A DNA stretch of 64,000 nucleotides from Incurvaria masculella (Eukaryota; Arthropoda; Insecta; Lepidoptera; Incurvariidae), in NCBI GenBank assembly GCA_946894095.1, contig OX335641.1, positions 2,932,501 through 2,996,500 of the forward strand, in the 5' to 3' direction. Of this stretch, positions 50,411 through 62,747 are shown piece by piece. The notes under the pieces are model-generated. The model saw only the letters and a program-made list of their open reading frames with translations, did not search any database and was not told the origin of the DNA. Each line of letters starts with the position of its first letter. Positions within the stretch are counted from its first letter, which is position 1. A program made the position numbers and the translations under genes.

Positions 50411-52990
50411 TCTATTTATTTTATTTATTTATTTCAGGAAAAACAAACAGAGTAACATAGAAAACTTAATATAAGTGTTAATATATTGTTTAGAAAATAT
50501 GTTAGTCCAGCTTCGTATTTCACAAGTTTTGCAAAAGTAGTAGGACGAAGCAGTATATGTATCTTGTAGAAACAAAATAAGAAAAACTTACAGCTATTGA
50601 TTAACTTTTATATTAAAGATGTTATATGCTAGTAAGCAAACCACAGTCGATAAACCACAGTCGATATCGTCGTTGCAATGCCTAAGTGAATCATCCCGAT
50701 CGAATAAATTGCAATCTGAAAAATGTAATGTGATGTAATACAATATAGTAAAATATAGTATAATACAGTATGGTATGGGAACATAGGACCAAAGAAAAGT
50801 AAATAAGTAAATAACATTGACAGAACTAGATTATTTTAAGGTATGAGTATATTAATAGTAACTAAAGTATATTCATACATAAATATATTACAAAATATAT
50901 GTATTTGGCCATTTGTTTCTAAGCGGAAAGTGTACACAATACAGCTTTCTTAAATTGATAAGACGTCATGAAGAAGATGTCCACATCCGAGTCACCGAAT
51001 TGAGTATTGTATGTATTACACATGCGCCAGACTGGCATACGGAAACCTGAGTTGGTTCGACATAGATCCAAGTGGAAGAGATGAGTATTTCTAGTCGAGC
51101 GTGACGGAGTCCGCAGACCCATTTGATTTAGTAAATCAGGACAATCTACTAAACCGTTGACGATTTTAAAAAATAATGACATGTCTAGTAATAGACGTCT
51201 ATTGTGGAGGCTTGATAGTGAGAATTGGTCTAGGTGTAACTCATACGAAAGGGTTCGCCTGTACATGCGACGATGTAAAATCTTTAAAAATTTTCGTTGG
51301 ATCATTTCAACAGAATGAGAATATTTACTATAAAACGGATTCCAAACTGACGTTGCGTATTCTAGTTGTGACCGGACGAGTGAATTATATAGTAAGATAT
51401 ACGTTGAGACTCTTTTAAATTGACGCGCCGTGCGAAGCACGAAGCCCATCATTCTATATGCACTATTAATTATTTTATCGATATGTTTGTCAAAATGAAG
51501 CTTAGTATCGAATAACACACCTAGATCCCTAATAACTTCAACACGTTCTAGCAAAACACCTCCAATGTGGTAATTAAAATAGAGTGGTTGTTTTTTCTTA
51601 GTAAAAGTAATAACCTTACATTTCGAGATACTTAAAAATAGTTTATTCTGATTGCAGTAGTTATAAAAGGAATCCAAATCAGTTTGAAGTGCCTCACAAT
51701 CTTCTTTAGAACGTATTTTTACATAAATTTTCATGTCATCAGCATATATGAGAATTTTACTATAGCGAAAATTATGAATGACATCATTAATGAATAAGAT
51801 AAAAAGAAATGGGCCTAAAATTGATCCTTGGGGAAATCCAGAAGATACTGAGATGAAATCAGAACAATAACCATTGACAACTACTCGCTGCTTTCTATTA
51901 GAGATGTATGAAGAGAACCATCTTAACAGATTTCCTTTAATACCATTGAAGGCAATTTTTTTTAGAAGAAGTTCATGATCCACCTTGTCGAAGGCCTTTT
52001 GAAAGTCGGTATAGATAGAGTCAACTTGCTCACCATTGTCCAAGCTATGAAATATAAAATTGGAGTATATAGTTAGATTGGTGATTGTAGAACGACGCTG
52101 AACGAAGCCGTGCTGCTGTGATAAAATTTGGTCATGAAGTATTGGATATACAGCTTGATGTACCAACCTTTCAAAGAGCTTCGACAAGGCGGACAATATA
52201 GAAATAGGTCTATAATTTTTTACTTCGTTCTTGCACCCACTCTTAAAAACTGGTGTGATATTAGCTGTTTTCCAAACATCAGGAAACACTCCTTCCGAGA
52301 TGCATTTATTGAAAATAATAAACAAAGGGCATGCTATAGTATCCGCAACGGCTACCAAAAAAAATGGCTCAATAAGGTCAGGACCAGCACCTTTGTTAAT
52401 GTCTAAATTTTTAAGTTCTTTAAGTATTGTGTCTGGACTGAAGTGCAAAGAGTGCAAAGAAATGTTATTGAATGCAGTATCGTTTGGCTCCACCCAAGAA
52501 TCAGGGTCCAATGATGAGGGCTCATAAACGGATTTAAAAAATTCGGAGAACATATTGCAAATTTCATTGGGATTATTTGTAGTCTCGCTTTCATTCTTCA
52601 TTGTAGCCGGATAAGAGCCCTCCTTACGACGTTCCGACACGTACGACCAAAAACACTTAATATTAGTTGCTATACCGTTTTCAAGGCGATAAATGTACTT
52701 ATTGTAGCATTCAGCGGACGCTATCTTGAATCGTTTGCGAATTTCAGAGAAAGCAACGTAATCGGAAATGTTACTATATATTTTATATTTAACCCAAGCT
52801 TTAGTTTTGCGTTTATAAAGCTTCAGTAGGTCCGGTGTGAACCAAGAGGCACATTGTCTTTGTTTTTTAACTCTGGCAGGTATGTGTGTTCTTATTATAT
52901 TATACAATTTGTCGTAAAAAATATTAACCGCGCAAGTCGCCGATTGCAAATTCAGGTCACCTATCAATCAGTCGTTAACTTTCAAAATTA
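50411..52990 (-). mobile_element. 5'-truncated non-LTR retrotransposon
   Basis: Contains the RT ORF at 50919-52967, a 3' region and a possible (TAAA)n tail on the minus strand at 50411-50440. The 5' end is cut at about 52990 by repeat E, removing the endonuclease domain. Confidence 0.8.
50919..52967 (-). CDS. Non-LTR retrotransposon reverse transcriptase (Jockey/CR1-like), 5'-truncated
   Basis: 682 open codons. RT motifs in order: KNYRPISILSALSKLFERLV (about 250-270), QQHGFVQRRSTITNL, YTDFQKAFDKVDHELLLKK, SGFPQGSILGPFLFILFIND, and the catalytic YADDMKIY box, then thumb and a C-terminal region without RNase H. The family ORF2 normally starts with an APE endonuclease; here the frame begins after it, directly behind an in-frame TGA (52968-52970) that sits where Trp would be expected (VND-stop-LIGDLN). 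It is a truncated element, but the RT itself is uninterrupted, so it is fairly young. The start is a TTG after the stop and is not a true initiation codon. Confidence 0.92.
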   Translation of the reverse strand: MIGDLNLQSATCAVNIFYDKLYNIIRTHIPARVKKQRQCASWFTPDLLKLYKRKTKAWVKYKIYSNISDYVAFSEIRKRFKIASAECYNKYIYRLENGIATNIKCFWSYVSERRKEGSYPATMKNESETTNNPNEICNMFSEFFKSVYEPSSLDPDSWVEPNDTAFNNISLHSLHFSPDTILKELKNLDINKGAGPDLIEPFFLVAVADTIACPLFIIFNKCISEGVFPDVWKTANITPVFKSGCKNEVKNYRPISILSALSKLFERLVHQAVYPILHDQILSQQHGFVQRRSTITNLTIYSNFIFHSLDNGEQVDSIYTDFQKAFDKVDHELLLKKIAFNGIKGNLLRWFSSYISNRKQRVVVNGYCSDFISVSSGFPQGSILGPFLFILFINDVIHNFRYSKILIYADDMKIYVKIRSKEDCEALQTDLDSFYNYCNQNKLFLSISKCKVITFTKKKQPLYFNYHIGGVLLERVEVIRDLGVLFDTKLHFDKHIDKIINSAYRMMGFVLRTARQFKRVSTYILLYNSLVRSQLEYATSVWNPFYSKYSHSVEMIQRKFLKILHRRMYRRTLSYELHLDQFSLSSLHNRRLLLDMSLFFKIVNGLVDCPDLLNQMGLRTPSRSTRNTHLFHLDLCRTNSGFRMPVWRMCNTYNTQFGDSDVDIFFMTSYQFKKAVLCTLSA

Positions 52991-53471
52991 TAGACTTCAA
53001 AGAAAAAGCACTAAAAAGTAAAAAAATATTGGCATCAGCCGCGCACGCCCTACGCCAGTCAAGAGAACCTTGGCTACCTTGGCTAACACCGGCTCAAAAA
53101 ATGACAATAATCGTAACAAAAAAATGGCAATATTTTTTTTTACTTTTAAGTCGGTTACTTTTTTGTAAATTTTTTTTAGTTGTTTATTTTTAACTAATTG
53201 GTACATGTCCTTTCCAATAAAAAATCATCATCGAAATCGGTTGGCGTTATATAGAGTTATTCGTGCATTTGTCGCGCAAATACCTAATACAAATTTAAGA
53301 GTTATATGATTTTCTCATATATATCATTGTCAGAACTAAACCAAATGGGACCACACAGGAAGCACCAGCTTTCAAATAAAAAAAATATCATCAAAATCGG
53401 TTCACCCAGGCAAAAGTTCTGAGGTAACAAACATAAAAAAAACATACAGACGAATTGAGAACTTCCTCCTT
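52991..53471 (+). repeat. Repeat E, second full form
   Basis: GGCATCAGCCGCGCACGCCC through GAGAACTTCCTCCTTTTT; same order of blocks as 47913-48481. Confidence 0.8.
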
Positions 53472-53800
53472 TTTAGGGTTCCGTACCCAAAGGGTGAAAA
53501 CGGAACCCTATTACTAAGCCTCCGCTGTCCGTCCGTCCGTCCGTCCGTCCGTCCGTCCGTCCGTCTGTCTGTCCGTCTGTCACAGGGCTGTATCTCAGTA
53601 ACCGTAACAGGTAGACAGCTGAAATTTTCACAGAGTGTGTATTTATTTTGCCGAATAACAACAAATAGGTAAGATTAAAAAATAATTAAAATTAAAGGGG
53701 GCTCCCATACAAAAAACGTGATTTTTTTTTGTTTTTTTTCTACGATGGTACGGAACCCTTCGTGTGCGAGTCCGAGTCGCACTTGGCCGGTTTTTTTTAA
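53472..53800 (+). repeat. Element F, copy 2, with (GTCC)n
   Basis: GGGTTCCGTACCCAAAGGGT, long GTCC/GTCT microsatellite (53527-53580), GAGTCGCACTTGGCCGG end followed by a T run. Confidence 0.9.
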
Positions 53801-54174
53801 TTCGGTTAAAAACGTAAGAGTATCGCGCGTATCAGCACCGTATATGTATTCTACGAGAGACCTATCGATTATCTCATTCAGGAATTCTTCAGGATGTGTC
53901 GCGTCGTTGCCACAAATCGCTGGGCGTGGAATTTACAAATGAAGGAATCCTACGGGGGATGAGTAGCTTTTGAACTTATCGCGGTTTGTCATCGAATATT
54001 GATGGATGGCTCCCTAGTTATTTCCCGCTAGACGCATTCTCTTCACGCGAGCGGCCGTGTCGTGATAATCTCACTTCAGCTTGCAGCTTTGGATTCAATT
54101 CAGCATCGCGCTGGGCGGGAGCCATCGGTCCAAGCGATCTTGGGTTGAAAATACCAAAGAGTATTCTCAAAAGG

Positions 54175-54420
54175 AATTAGGCGCAATGCCAGGACTTTCC
54201 CCAGAGAATAGAGTTAGGGAAGCGCCACTCATTCGAGTGGCCGTGGGCTTAATTTTGCACCACTTTCCTCTTTTTGAGTTGTGTAAGTGAATTTAGTCAC
54301 GAATACGAGCTGCTTCATAGCTAGACGTTTAGGCCGCCCGGGTTGGTACCATCGTATAGGATGACGATGGTCGAAGCGGAAATAAAACATTGTAAGTGTT
54401 TTCCTGTCATAATCGTATTG
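54175..54420 (+). mobile_element. SINE body fragment
   Basis: Plus orientation, GGTTGGTACCATCGTATAGG and CACGAATACGAGCTGCTTCA; head unclear. Confidence 0.7.
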
Positions 54421-54429
54421 ATAAGAAAT

Positions 54430-55325
54430 TGGTATGGCACCTTATATAATTAAATATCATTTTATTTGATCAGTTTTAACTTCTGGTGTCAAACAACACT
54501 AAGTTACGTCATGAACCGTTAGATTCGTGGATTCGATTATGTCAGTGAAGAACCCAAAGTTTCTTTAAACTTCAAGGTTTAATTTTTTTTGTTCTGTCCA
54601 CATTTATGAACACTAATTTTATATAAATGTCTTAACGTACGAACCAGCAACCCTCAATGATCGAACCAGAGAAGAAAAGGGATTCATAAAAATACCATCT
54701 TTCGGAAACGCGATGTGTTTTAAAGAATGTAATTTTGATTTAAGCAGTAGAAACAAAATATAATTACTCCCTTTCGGAGTGGACATTTTAATGAAAACTG
54801 AACCAAATGCAAAAGGGGACCTCGCCGACGAAACAGTCTCGGGAACGGCGACGCGGAACCTGCCTTCGCTGCGCGCCGGCACAAATCAGCCGGTTCACAC
54901 GTGCCGGCCCCTCATTAGGTGAGGAGATGACGGATCTCTTAACAAATGCGCCGAGACGGGTACTACCCCTCGCCGTGTTCGTAGACGGCGGGAGAGGAGC
55001 TTCTCAAACTTTTGCACGAAGGACTGAGCGCGCGCGATACCATTTTTGGCGTATCTATGTACGTTGGGTGGAGGAATAAGTCGCCTTAAAATCGGCGCAC
55101 AAGAACTAGAACGCTAAAATATTATTGTCCAAATTAGTCGAAAAACTGTGCAAATCAGAATTTCTCATTGGGCCTTGGCCTAAGGAGAACTATTTAAAAA
55201 ACCATCATGAGATCTATTTAGGACATACTTATGTTTTTTTTTCACATAAAAATTTGTTTATTACATTATTCGACACAATTAAAATAAGATATATATAAAA
55301 CTGCAAAATAGAAAAAAAAACACTG
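54430..55325. other. No recognised gene
   Basis: A GC-richer segment (54800-55080) has overlapping ORFs on both strands, none recognised. Confidence 0.4.
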
Positions 55326-55334
55326 ACTGACTGA

Positions 55335-56205
55335 CCTAAACGTAAAAATAATCATCCATCATGGGTCCATTTGTCATTGTCCCCATGACGGATGCTGCGT
55401 TCCCCCGCTCAATGACGAGAGACACCCGCTGCGGCGGAAAAAGACGGAGCCCGCCGGTCGTCAGTGGCCTCCACGAGCAACTTCCACAATCTATTGGCGA
55501 ACTGCCACGTGTCGTCACTCCACGTGCCGTGTGTCTCAACGGCGAAGGCGAGGAACTCAAACTGATCCTTCAGGGATGAATACTTGACGTGTTTGAGCGC
55601 CTCCGCCTTCGCTGCGGCGGAACCCGCGGCACGGGAGGAGCCGTCTAAGTGGCTTGCGGCCAAGGTGTCCACACACGTAACGTCCCATGCTAAAGCTCTC
55701 CCCTGCGACCAGGGTAAGAGGATGATCCCGTCGGGCCTTTTCCCGTCATCTCGGCAGATTCCGGGGGGCTCGAGGTGGCTGGGGATCTTTGCAGTCGCAA
55801 GCGAGCGCTTTAGCAGGTCGTTAAGGGAAGCGTGGCGTGACATTCGTCCAGCGCTCTTGGCACATGAAATACCGTGGCGGCCGTAAGTGTCGACCGGCGA
55901 GCCGCAGGGGCAGGTGTGTGGTTGACATATCTTTACTCCCACGCGGAGACAGAACGCTATGCGCAGCGTGATGCGATCCAACTGTACCGAGGTGCGCTGA
56001 AGGATTCGCCTGAAGCCACGCACTGGATTTTGGACGCGAGGCAGCCAAGATACGCGCTTTGTTCAGTTTATCGTCATCCTGCAGGAGAACACTTAATTTT
56101 AATTTTGAAATGGGTAAGTCCCAGCTTTTTTGGACCATAGGACGCATAGGTAAGGGCTCGTCCGGACACAGACTCCGCCAAGCATCAATGGCCTCCCCCA
56201 TCTAC
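55335..56205 (-). pseudogene. Retroelement C-terminal ORF with restriction-like endonuclease motifs, frameshifted
   Basis: Minus strand. Three frames join: 56201-56030 (SVLLQDDDKLNKARILAASR), 56023-55430 (LRIAFCLRVGVKICQPHTCP, CGSPVDTYGRHGISC, SRHASLNDLL, DDGKRPDG, WDVTCVDTLAASHL, FAVETHGTW), and 55425-55336 (ERGNAASVMGT). The CxC...H...C knuckle, RH...N and PD...D spacing fit the restriction-like endonuclease of R2/NeSL-type LINEs; the same ORF type is common in invertebrate genomes as an 'uncharacterized protein' next to RTs. At least two frameshifts make it dead. No RT is seen upstream. Confidence 0.7.
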
Positions 56206-56735
56206 TCGATCTCAAAGCCGCATTGCGACGGGTGTAGAATGTTTCCGACGAGATCGATGGTACTGTGTACGGAAGACAGAAAAGCTGGCAAAGCCACGTT
56301 CCCAACCGAGCGCATGCCAGTGCCTCCTAATTTTACTGGTAGTGAAATCTGGTTACTTAGGTTTTCGTTTCCTTAATTCTACATCTGATTAAATAACTAA
56401 CGTGTGATATTTCCTATTTTGCTGCCGGTTGAACGGGTTGACGGTAGATAGACGAATCAAGGAATGAACCCATGAAATCTGGAAGATGAAGCAATGTCCT
56501 GCGCCCCTGAGCTTCGGGCCACTACAGTTTGACTTACATAGTATCCGGGAACTCAGGAAGTATGAGTTTCAATGTAGCGTCTTGTTGAGGACCCACAATT
56601 CACCGTCTGCCTGGAGTCCCTAAACCTCAGGCGGTTCGTAGGGACGCTCAGTTTATTCGGTACTACCATGGACGTTGCTCTGCGGAACTTGTATCCCATA
56701 TCCCTCATCCAACCTGTATCACCCCGCCGCTTTGT

Positions 56736-57110
56736 ATTTTTTTTAAAACCTGACATGAAGGGCTAATACCACACAACTACCGTTATGATATTTGCCCAAT
56801 ATACCACATTCCTCAATGAATTAGGTGCCATGTCAGGACCTTCCCTTTATGAGCACGGCTACATTGGACTGGTTGGAAAACACGGACAATTTTTCATTGC
56901 CGCTTCGACCCTCTTTTCATCCATAGCGATTGTACCAACCCGGGCGGGCTTAAACCCTACCACCTGGTAGGGGAAGGGGACCTTCAGTTTAACATGGGTT
57001 CCGAACCAACTCAGAATGAGAAAGAAAGTGGCGCATGAACGGGGCGAGGATTTGGACCCAGATCTCTGGCATGCTAGTTAAGTCCCCGCGCCACTAGGCT
57101 ACGAGCCGCT
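56736..57110 (-). mobile_element. tRNA-headed SINE, full length
   Basis: Minus strand head AGCGGCTCGTAGCCTAGTGG at 57110, tail T run at 56736-56744. Confidence 0.88.
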
Positions 57111-57154
57111 ACATTTTATTTTGCACCTAAGCTAACGGTTATGGATGCGCCAAC

Positions 57155-57481
57155 ATGTTGAGAAGCGCCGTCGGAAGTTTAAAAGGTTACAAGTCACCTT
57201 CCGCGAAAGATAAGTACCGTTCATCATCACACCACCCTCCTGAATGTTCCACCCTCTTTTTACTCACAAGATACTACTCCAAAAAAAACCCATATCCAAT
57301 ATCACCCCGGCATTACTCGCGATTCGAAACGCGTCAAAATGCAGCGATGAGTAAAAAGGTGGCAAAAAAGAGAGATTTTGGTAAAAATACTTTGGGAAAA
57401 CGTGTACGGTGGGCAAAACCAACTAACATTTTAGTCACCAAATATGACGGCACTTATTTTGGATGTGTAGGAGATTTATAA
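57155..57481 (+). CDS. Unrecognised 108-codon ORF
   Basis: ATG start, Lys-rich C-terminus (SKKVAKKRDFGKNTLGKRVR). I recognise no family. It sits between a SINE and element F, with no promoter or splice evidence. Probably chance or an old relic. Confidence 0.15.
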   Translation: MLRSAVGSLKGYKSPSAKDKYRSSSHHPPECSTLFLLTRYYSKKNPYPISPRHYSRFETRQNAAMSKKVAKKRDFGKNTLGKRVRWAKPTNILVTKYDGTYFGCVGDL

Positions 57482-57493
57482 TTAAGTTGTTTT

Positions 57494-57775
57494 TAGGGTT
57501 CCGTACCCAAAGGGTGAAAACGGAACCCTATTACTAAGCCTCCGCTGTCCGTCCGTCCGTCCGTCTGTCACAGGGCTGTATCTCATGAACCGTAATAGGT
57601 AGGCAGCTGAAATTTTCACAGAGTGTGTATATGTATGCCGCTATAACAAAAAATAGGTAAAATAAAAAAATAACAAAAATCAAAACCATACAGAAAACGT
57701 GATTTTTTTGTGTTAAATCTTGTACGATGGTACGGAACCCTTCGTGTGCGAGTCCGACTCGCACTTGGACGGTTT
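57494..57775 (+). repeat. Element F, copy 3
   Basis: GGGTTCCGTACCCAAAGGGT start, GTCC repeat 57547-57565, CGAGTCCGACTCGCACTTGG end, T run. A SINE follows at once. Confidence 0.9.
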
Positions 57776-58045
57776 TTATTTGACAGATCTTCAATGGCTA
57801 ATACTACACACCTACTGGCATAATATTAATCCAACACACCCCATGTGGACTAGGTGCCATGGCAGGACCTTTATTACGTTACACGGCTGCATTGCACTGG
57901 ATCGAAAACATGGACAATTTTAATTGCCGCATCGACCATCGTTCATTGAATGCGACGATACCAACTCGGCGGGATTAACAAACCAACAGCAAGTAAGGAA
58001 GTTGTCCCAAAATTGTACTTGAAATCCGAACCATGAACGACGAAT
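57776..58045 (-). mobile_element. SINE body abutting element F copy 3
   Basis: Minus orientation, decayed (CAATGGCTAATACTACACAC). Confidence 0.75.
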
Positions 58046-58049
58046 CCCT

Positions 58050-61000
58050 CAAGTCTGGGCCCACTTTTATTGTTTTTACGTGCCGGAATCCATGATTGTT
58101 TTGAAAATCTTGCCTTGCCTTACGTTTATTGCAGACAGACATAACATTACGTCGTTTCCCCCGAGGGGTAGATTGCGGTCAAGGATTTTGGAAATACAGT
58201 ATCCGGCGGTAAATAAAGCACATCGGAGGTTAGAAAGAAATAATCGGCTAGTTTGGGCTGTCGTCTCTGTCACACGCTGTCACTCAGTATCTGCGTAGTA
58301 CGTGCGAGAGAGATGAAGCTTTACATAGCCGAAACTAGCGAATTGTCTCTTTCCAACGTTCGATGTGCATATTTTTCTGCCGGTCACTTGTAAAAGTTTT
58401 TTTGCCAGCCGTAGTTTTAGTTTTTGAAACGTGTTTTAAATAACAATTTAAAATGCGAGCGTGACAGTTTTGTTTGGTTTAGCTTAATTCGAAGTGACTA
58501 CGCTCTTTTAAGGAAATACATACATAAGTAATAGATATTTTGCTAAAGGTATAAACGTGAGATAGATTCATGCAGAGTCTCCATATGACGCTAAACACCA
58601 ATATTTTGGGTTAATTTGTATGGTATCTCAGCGCCGGTTAAGAATAAACTCTGGTAGAAAAATCGAAATATCACAAGACAATTATCTAGTGTATGACCGT
58701 AAAACGGCTTAAATAAGTTGCTCATATTCTTTAAATTATGTTTGCAAACACCTCATTACTAGGTTTCACTAGATTTTCAAGTTGGCGCTTGGAAACTATA
58801 AATGATTCAGACAATTTTCTTTTTTGTGGTACAAAATCACATATTTATGTAGTGAAGAAGCGTGAAACATATATTATATTAATTCACTTTAAAAGGTAGA
58901 CTTTACAGGTCATAAAACTAAATTTCGCTTCGTAGCGCTCGATTTTCGTGCGCATACAACAATGAACCTTAAAGCAAGCTCAGTGCTTCCGGAAATCTCC
59001 ATTATGGTTTGTTTGCTGAACGCTGAAGTCAGTTGGAACCTTAATTAAAATTGAAAACAACTCAATTCATCTTTCTTGAACGGCCGTGTCTTGTTATTTC
59101 TTTATATTTCCAGGTCTCTTAATGGTTACGCATATACATATTCACATACATATATCTTGCAGCATTGTAGGTCGTAGATAAACTCAATTTACAGCTGTAA
59201 GGATTCCTTGTAGATTGATTTCACGACTATACCATTTACACTGTAGCAAGAGCAGCGGTTGATAAAACGGTGGGAATTCTATAAATCTGTATCTGTAAAT
59301 CGCAGATACGATAAATTATTTGGTTACAACGAGAAGATGTCTGACTCTCGGCGATTCTTTTTCAAATTCAGAAAATTATTACATAATAAATTAAAATTGA
59401 GTGAATTAAAAAAGGTATTAAAGGAGTTACTGTCACTTATTATTTCTTTTTTCTAAGTAATTTACAAAAGCTGTAATATTTAACTCGACATTATTTTCTC
59501 GACTTCACTAAATTGTCCTTACATTGGTCTAAGAGCAAAGATTTAGATTTCCGGCTAACAGCAGCTGCCCCCTTAACTTTTTAAATACATAATATAATCA
59601 TTGAAGTCAAATCAAACAATACTTCTCGATGTAATTTTACTCGATTTTTGTATGAAAAAAGTTTTACTGTTAATACAAACGAAATTGTAAAACAATGTAA
59701 AATAACGCTAACAAGGTTAGACTGACGGTGGCCAAGCGGGCGGGGTTGATACAAGGCAGGCTGGAGGCTTAGGAAAGAAGAATACTCCAGGAACTTTAGC
59801 CTTAAATCAGCACTTAGAAAAACATTAAATCCGAAATGCTATTTTTTTTCTCGTAAACGTAGTATTTCATGTGGACTTGTGTACATTAAGTTTGCAACAT
59901 TTTGGGGGGTCCGGAAGATAGAAATAAAATATGAAATATGTTTAAAAAAATATATCTCCTAAACAAAATGTTATTTAAAAATTTTATATGTTAGCTAATT
60001 TTAGGTGTAATATTACTGTGAATTTACAACAATTTCTTATTTACGGAACTGTGTAAATATATTTTTTGTACTATTTTCATAATATCTGCAAAGCAAATAA
60101 TGAAAATTCTATTTTATTTTCTGAAATTCGAAACTGACCGCAAACTCTATATTCTGTGAAACTTGTAAAATGTTGCAAATATTAGAAGCAAATTTTTTTT
60201 CATTTGTAATTTTTACATTCACACAAAAGCTAAACAAAAAATTCGAAATACGTATAAAATTCGTCGTTGTATAGTTTTTAAAGAATTTAATTTTCTTTTA
60301 AAAGAAATATAGCAATAGCAAGTTAGGTTCGCGTTGGTCCTTATCCCGTGAACGCAGTTTCAGCCATTTACGTTATCGTTACCATTTTTGTCGCGACCTC
60401 CTAGTCTATCAGGAAGGAAGAGGTGTCGCCGCCAACGCTAGGATAATCAAATACTTGACGAAATCACATATATTTTAAATTTAATAGGTACTTCAGGAAT
60501 GGTTTTTTTATATACTTTAGTTCGATGGGGTTCCGTTACACCGTGCACAACACTTAAACCGTAAAACTGGCACGGAGGTTCCCCTTTCTTCGTCTTTCGT
60601 CTTTGCTCGTTGCGGCCACTCAGTGGGGTGGCACGAAATTGGTCGTTCAGAGCTTCCTTTATGTGCAGCTCGTAAACGTCCACCGCAGCGCAGGCATTCT
60701 AGAGAAGAAAGCTTATTGAAGAGCTTAAACTTAAAAAAAATAAATCACGAACGTTTCAGACATGCACCTACTGAAGTTATTGAATGTTTTACGTTAAGAG
60801 TGTGAAAGCTGCCATAAAGTCTTCGTGTGAAGTTGTCTATAATGTAGCCTTTGTTTTAGTATTGTTTCAATACATTTTTGGTGGTATAACATGTATATTA
60901 ACGCTATAAAAATGCGTTCCCTGAGAAAATATTGGACAACTGGTAGAAGACATAGTGACTAGAATTGAAAGGGTGTCGGGAGTTTTGGACATGTAGAGAG

Positions 61001-61730
61001 AATAAGAATGACGAAACACATTTGTTGATTGGAATGTCGTACCCAGGCGGCCTAGGACAATGAATGAATTCGTCAAGGTTAGGTAGGTACGTTTATTGCA
61101 TCAACATTTTTAAACATTAGGCAAAAAACTTGTTCTTGTACTTTGTTCACAAAACCTTAGTTGCGATCTGAAAATTTAACTCATACTTGACTATTCATCT
61201 CAAAAAAAAAGTTTTACCGTCTTCTATAGCAAGTGAGAAAACTTTAAATAAATCATATTTATATAACTTTTGATTCCAAGCCGGTTTCATTTTCCGAAAA
61301 TAGAAGATTTTGTATTTGGAAGTTTATATTAGAGGTACAACTGGTCAATTCATATGACGCGGTTTGAGAAATGAGACATACTAGAGAAATATTTCTGCAA
61401 ATATGAAAAGGAGACCGGCAGCCCCAAGATTGCCTCCGCATTTTCTCTTAGTTATTGCGAGTGTAACAAAGTGGAAAGTCTGCTTTATGTTCAGGCGCCG
61501 ACCTGGAGTGCCTCCGCCAGTGTTCTGCGCTGAAATCCTTTCAGCGATGTCCTTTGTGCAAAGAGGAGACGAGCAATTTTGAAAATTGCCTCGAATGAAT
61601 TGTGCTTAATACCTGAAAAGATTCGTTCCGTGAGAAATAAATGAATTGTGTAGAATGCCGGCGAGCGTTTCTTTTAAACGTTAGAAGCACGTTGCGTGTT
61701 TGCGTGGTTAAGACCTCATACTTCACGCTG
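58050..61730. other. 3.7 kb AT-rich, no recognised gene or repeat
   Basis: Short ORFs only (for example 59259-59456, 65 codons rich in Lys and Leu; 60447-60683 on the minus strand), none recognised. No block repeated elsewhere in the window was noticed. The most single-copy-looking stretch outside Ino80. Confidence 0.5.
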
Positions 61731-61735
61731 CCATT

Positions 61736-62281
61736 GATATTAACCTGACGCACCACATGGTAGTTAGGTGTCATGCCAGGGCTTCCCTTTTGTACTCTAC
61801 TTTATAATACTCTATCTACGCTACAATATGTAGGTGTAATAGTTTCGGGACGATGTGACGAATGAGATGTAGCCGACCGTCTATCTGTCATTCAACGCTG
61901 TCTCGCTGAAGGCCACGCCATGAAAACAGAGACTACTCCGGTAAACGGATACACGAGACCGGAGATATGATACGTGTGAAGTTTTTTTTTAAATTTTGTT
62001 CTATTGGAGAAATCAACAGCTTCAAAATATGGTACAAATTAAAATTAAATTTACCAATCTAAACCAATTAGTGATTGTACAAACCCGGGCCCTACAACTT
62101 AGTTGGGGATTAATTACATGGATTATGAACCACGGGACCGCTCGCATTGGTAACAAAATGCCCTTATTCACCTCAGAGAAAGAAAGTGATGCCTGAACGC
62201 CTGAAAGTGGTGGCCGGTATTTTAAACGTATGGTCCCTGGCATAGAAGGCAAGTCCATAAGCCCTTGAGCTACGAGCCGCT
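61736..62281 (-). mobile_element. SINE fragments (tRNA-type head at 62281)
   Basis: Body scrap at 61736-61790; head and part of the body at about 62075-62281 (minus strand head GAGCGGCTCGTAGCTCAAGG). Confidence 0.7.
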
Positions 62282-62335
62282 CAGTGAAGTATGAATAAGA
62301 TTCCTGTATGAGATAAATAAATATAAACTTTTGTA

Positions 62336-62747
62336 TTTTTTTTTCTTTTATGCGACCTGACATGGATGGCTAATACCACACAACTAACGTTATGATATTA
62401 GCCCAATACACCAGATTCCCGAAGGAATTAGGTGCCATGCCAGGACCTTACCTTTATGAGCACGGCTACATTGAACTGGATGGAAAACACGGACAATTTT
62501 TCATTGTCGCTTCGACCATCTTTCCATCCAATGCGATGCTACCAACCCGGGCGGCCTCGAACCCTATCACCTAGTAGGGGAAGGGGACCTACAGTTTTAC
62601 ATGGATTCCGAACCATGGAGCAGCTTGCATTCGTGACGAAATGCACTTATCGAGCTCGGAAAGAGAAAGACAGTGGTGCATGTCGGAATTGATCCCAGGC
62701 CTCTGGTACGCTAGGCCAGTCCCCGCGCCACTAGGCTACGAGCCGCT
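62336..62747 (-). mobile_element. tRNA-headed SINE, full length
   Basis: Minus strand: AGCGGCTCGTAGCCTAGTGG head at 62747, poly(A) tail as T run 62336-62349. About 412 bp, like 48851-49261. Confidence 0.9.

Noticed and set aside
53527..53580. CRISPR-like array
   Set aside because: It is a plain GTCC/GTCT microsatellite inside element F; no spacers.
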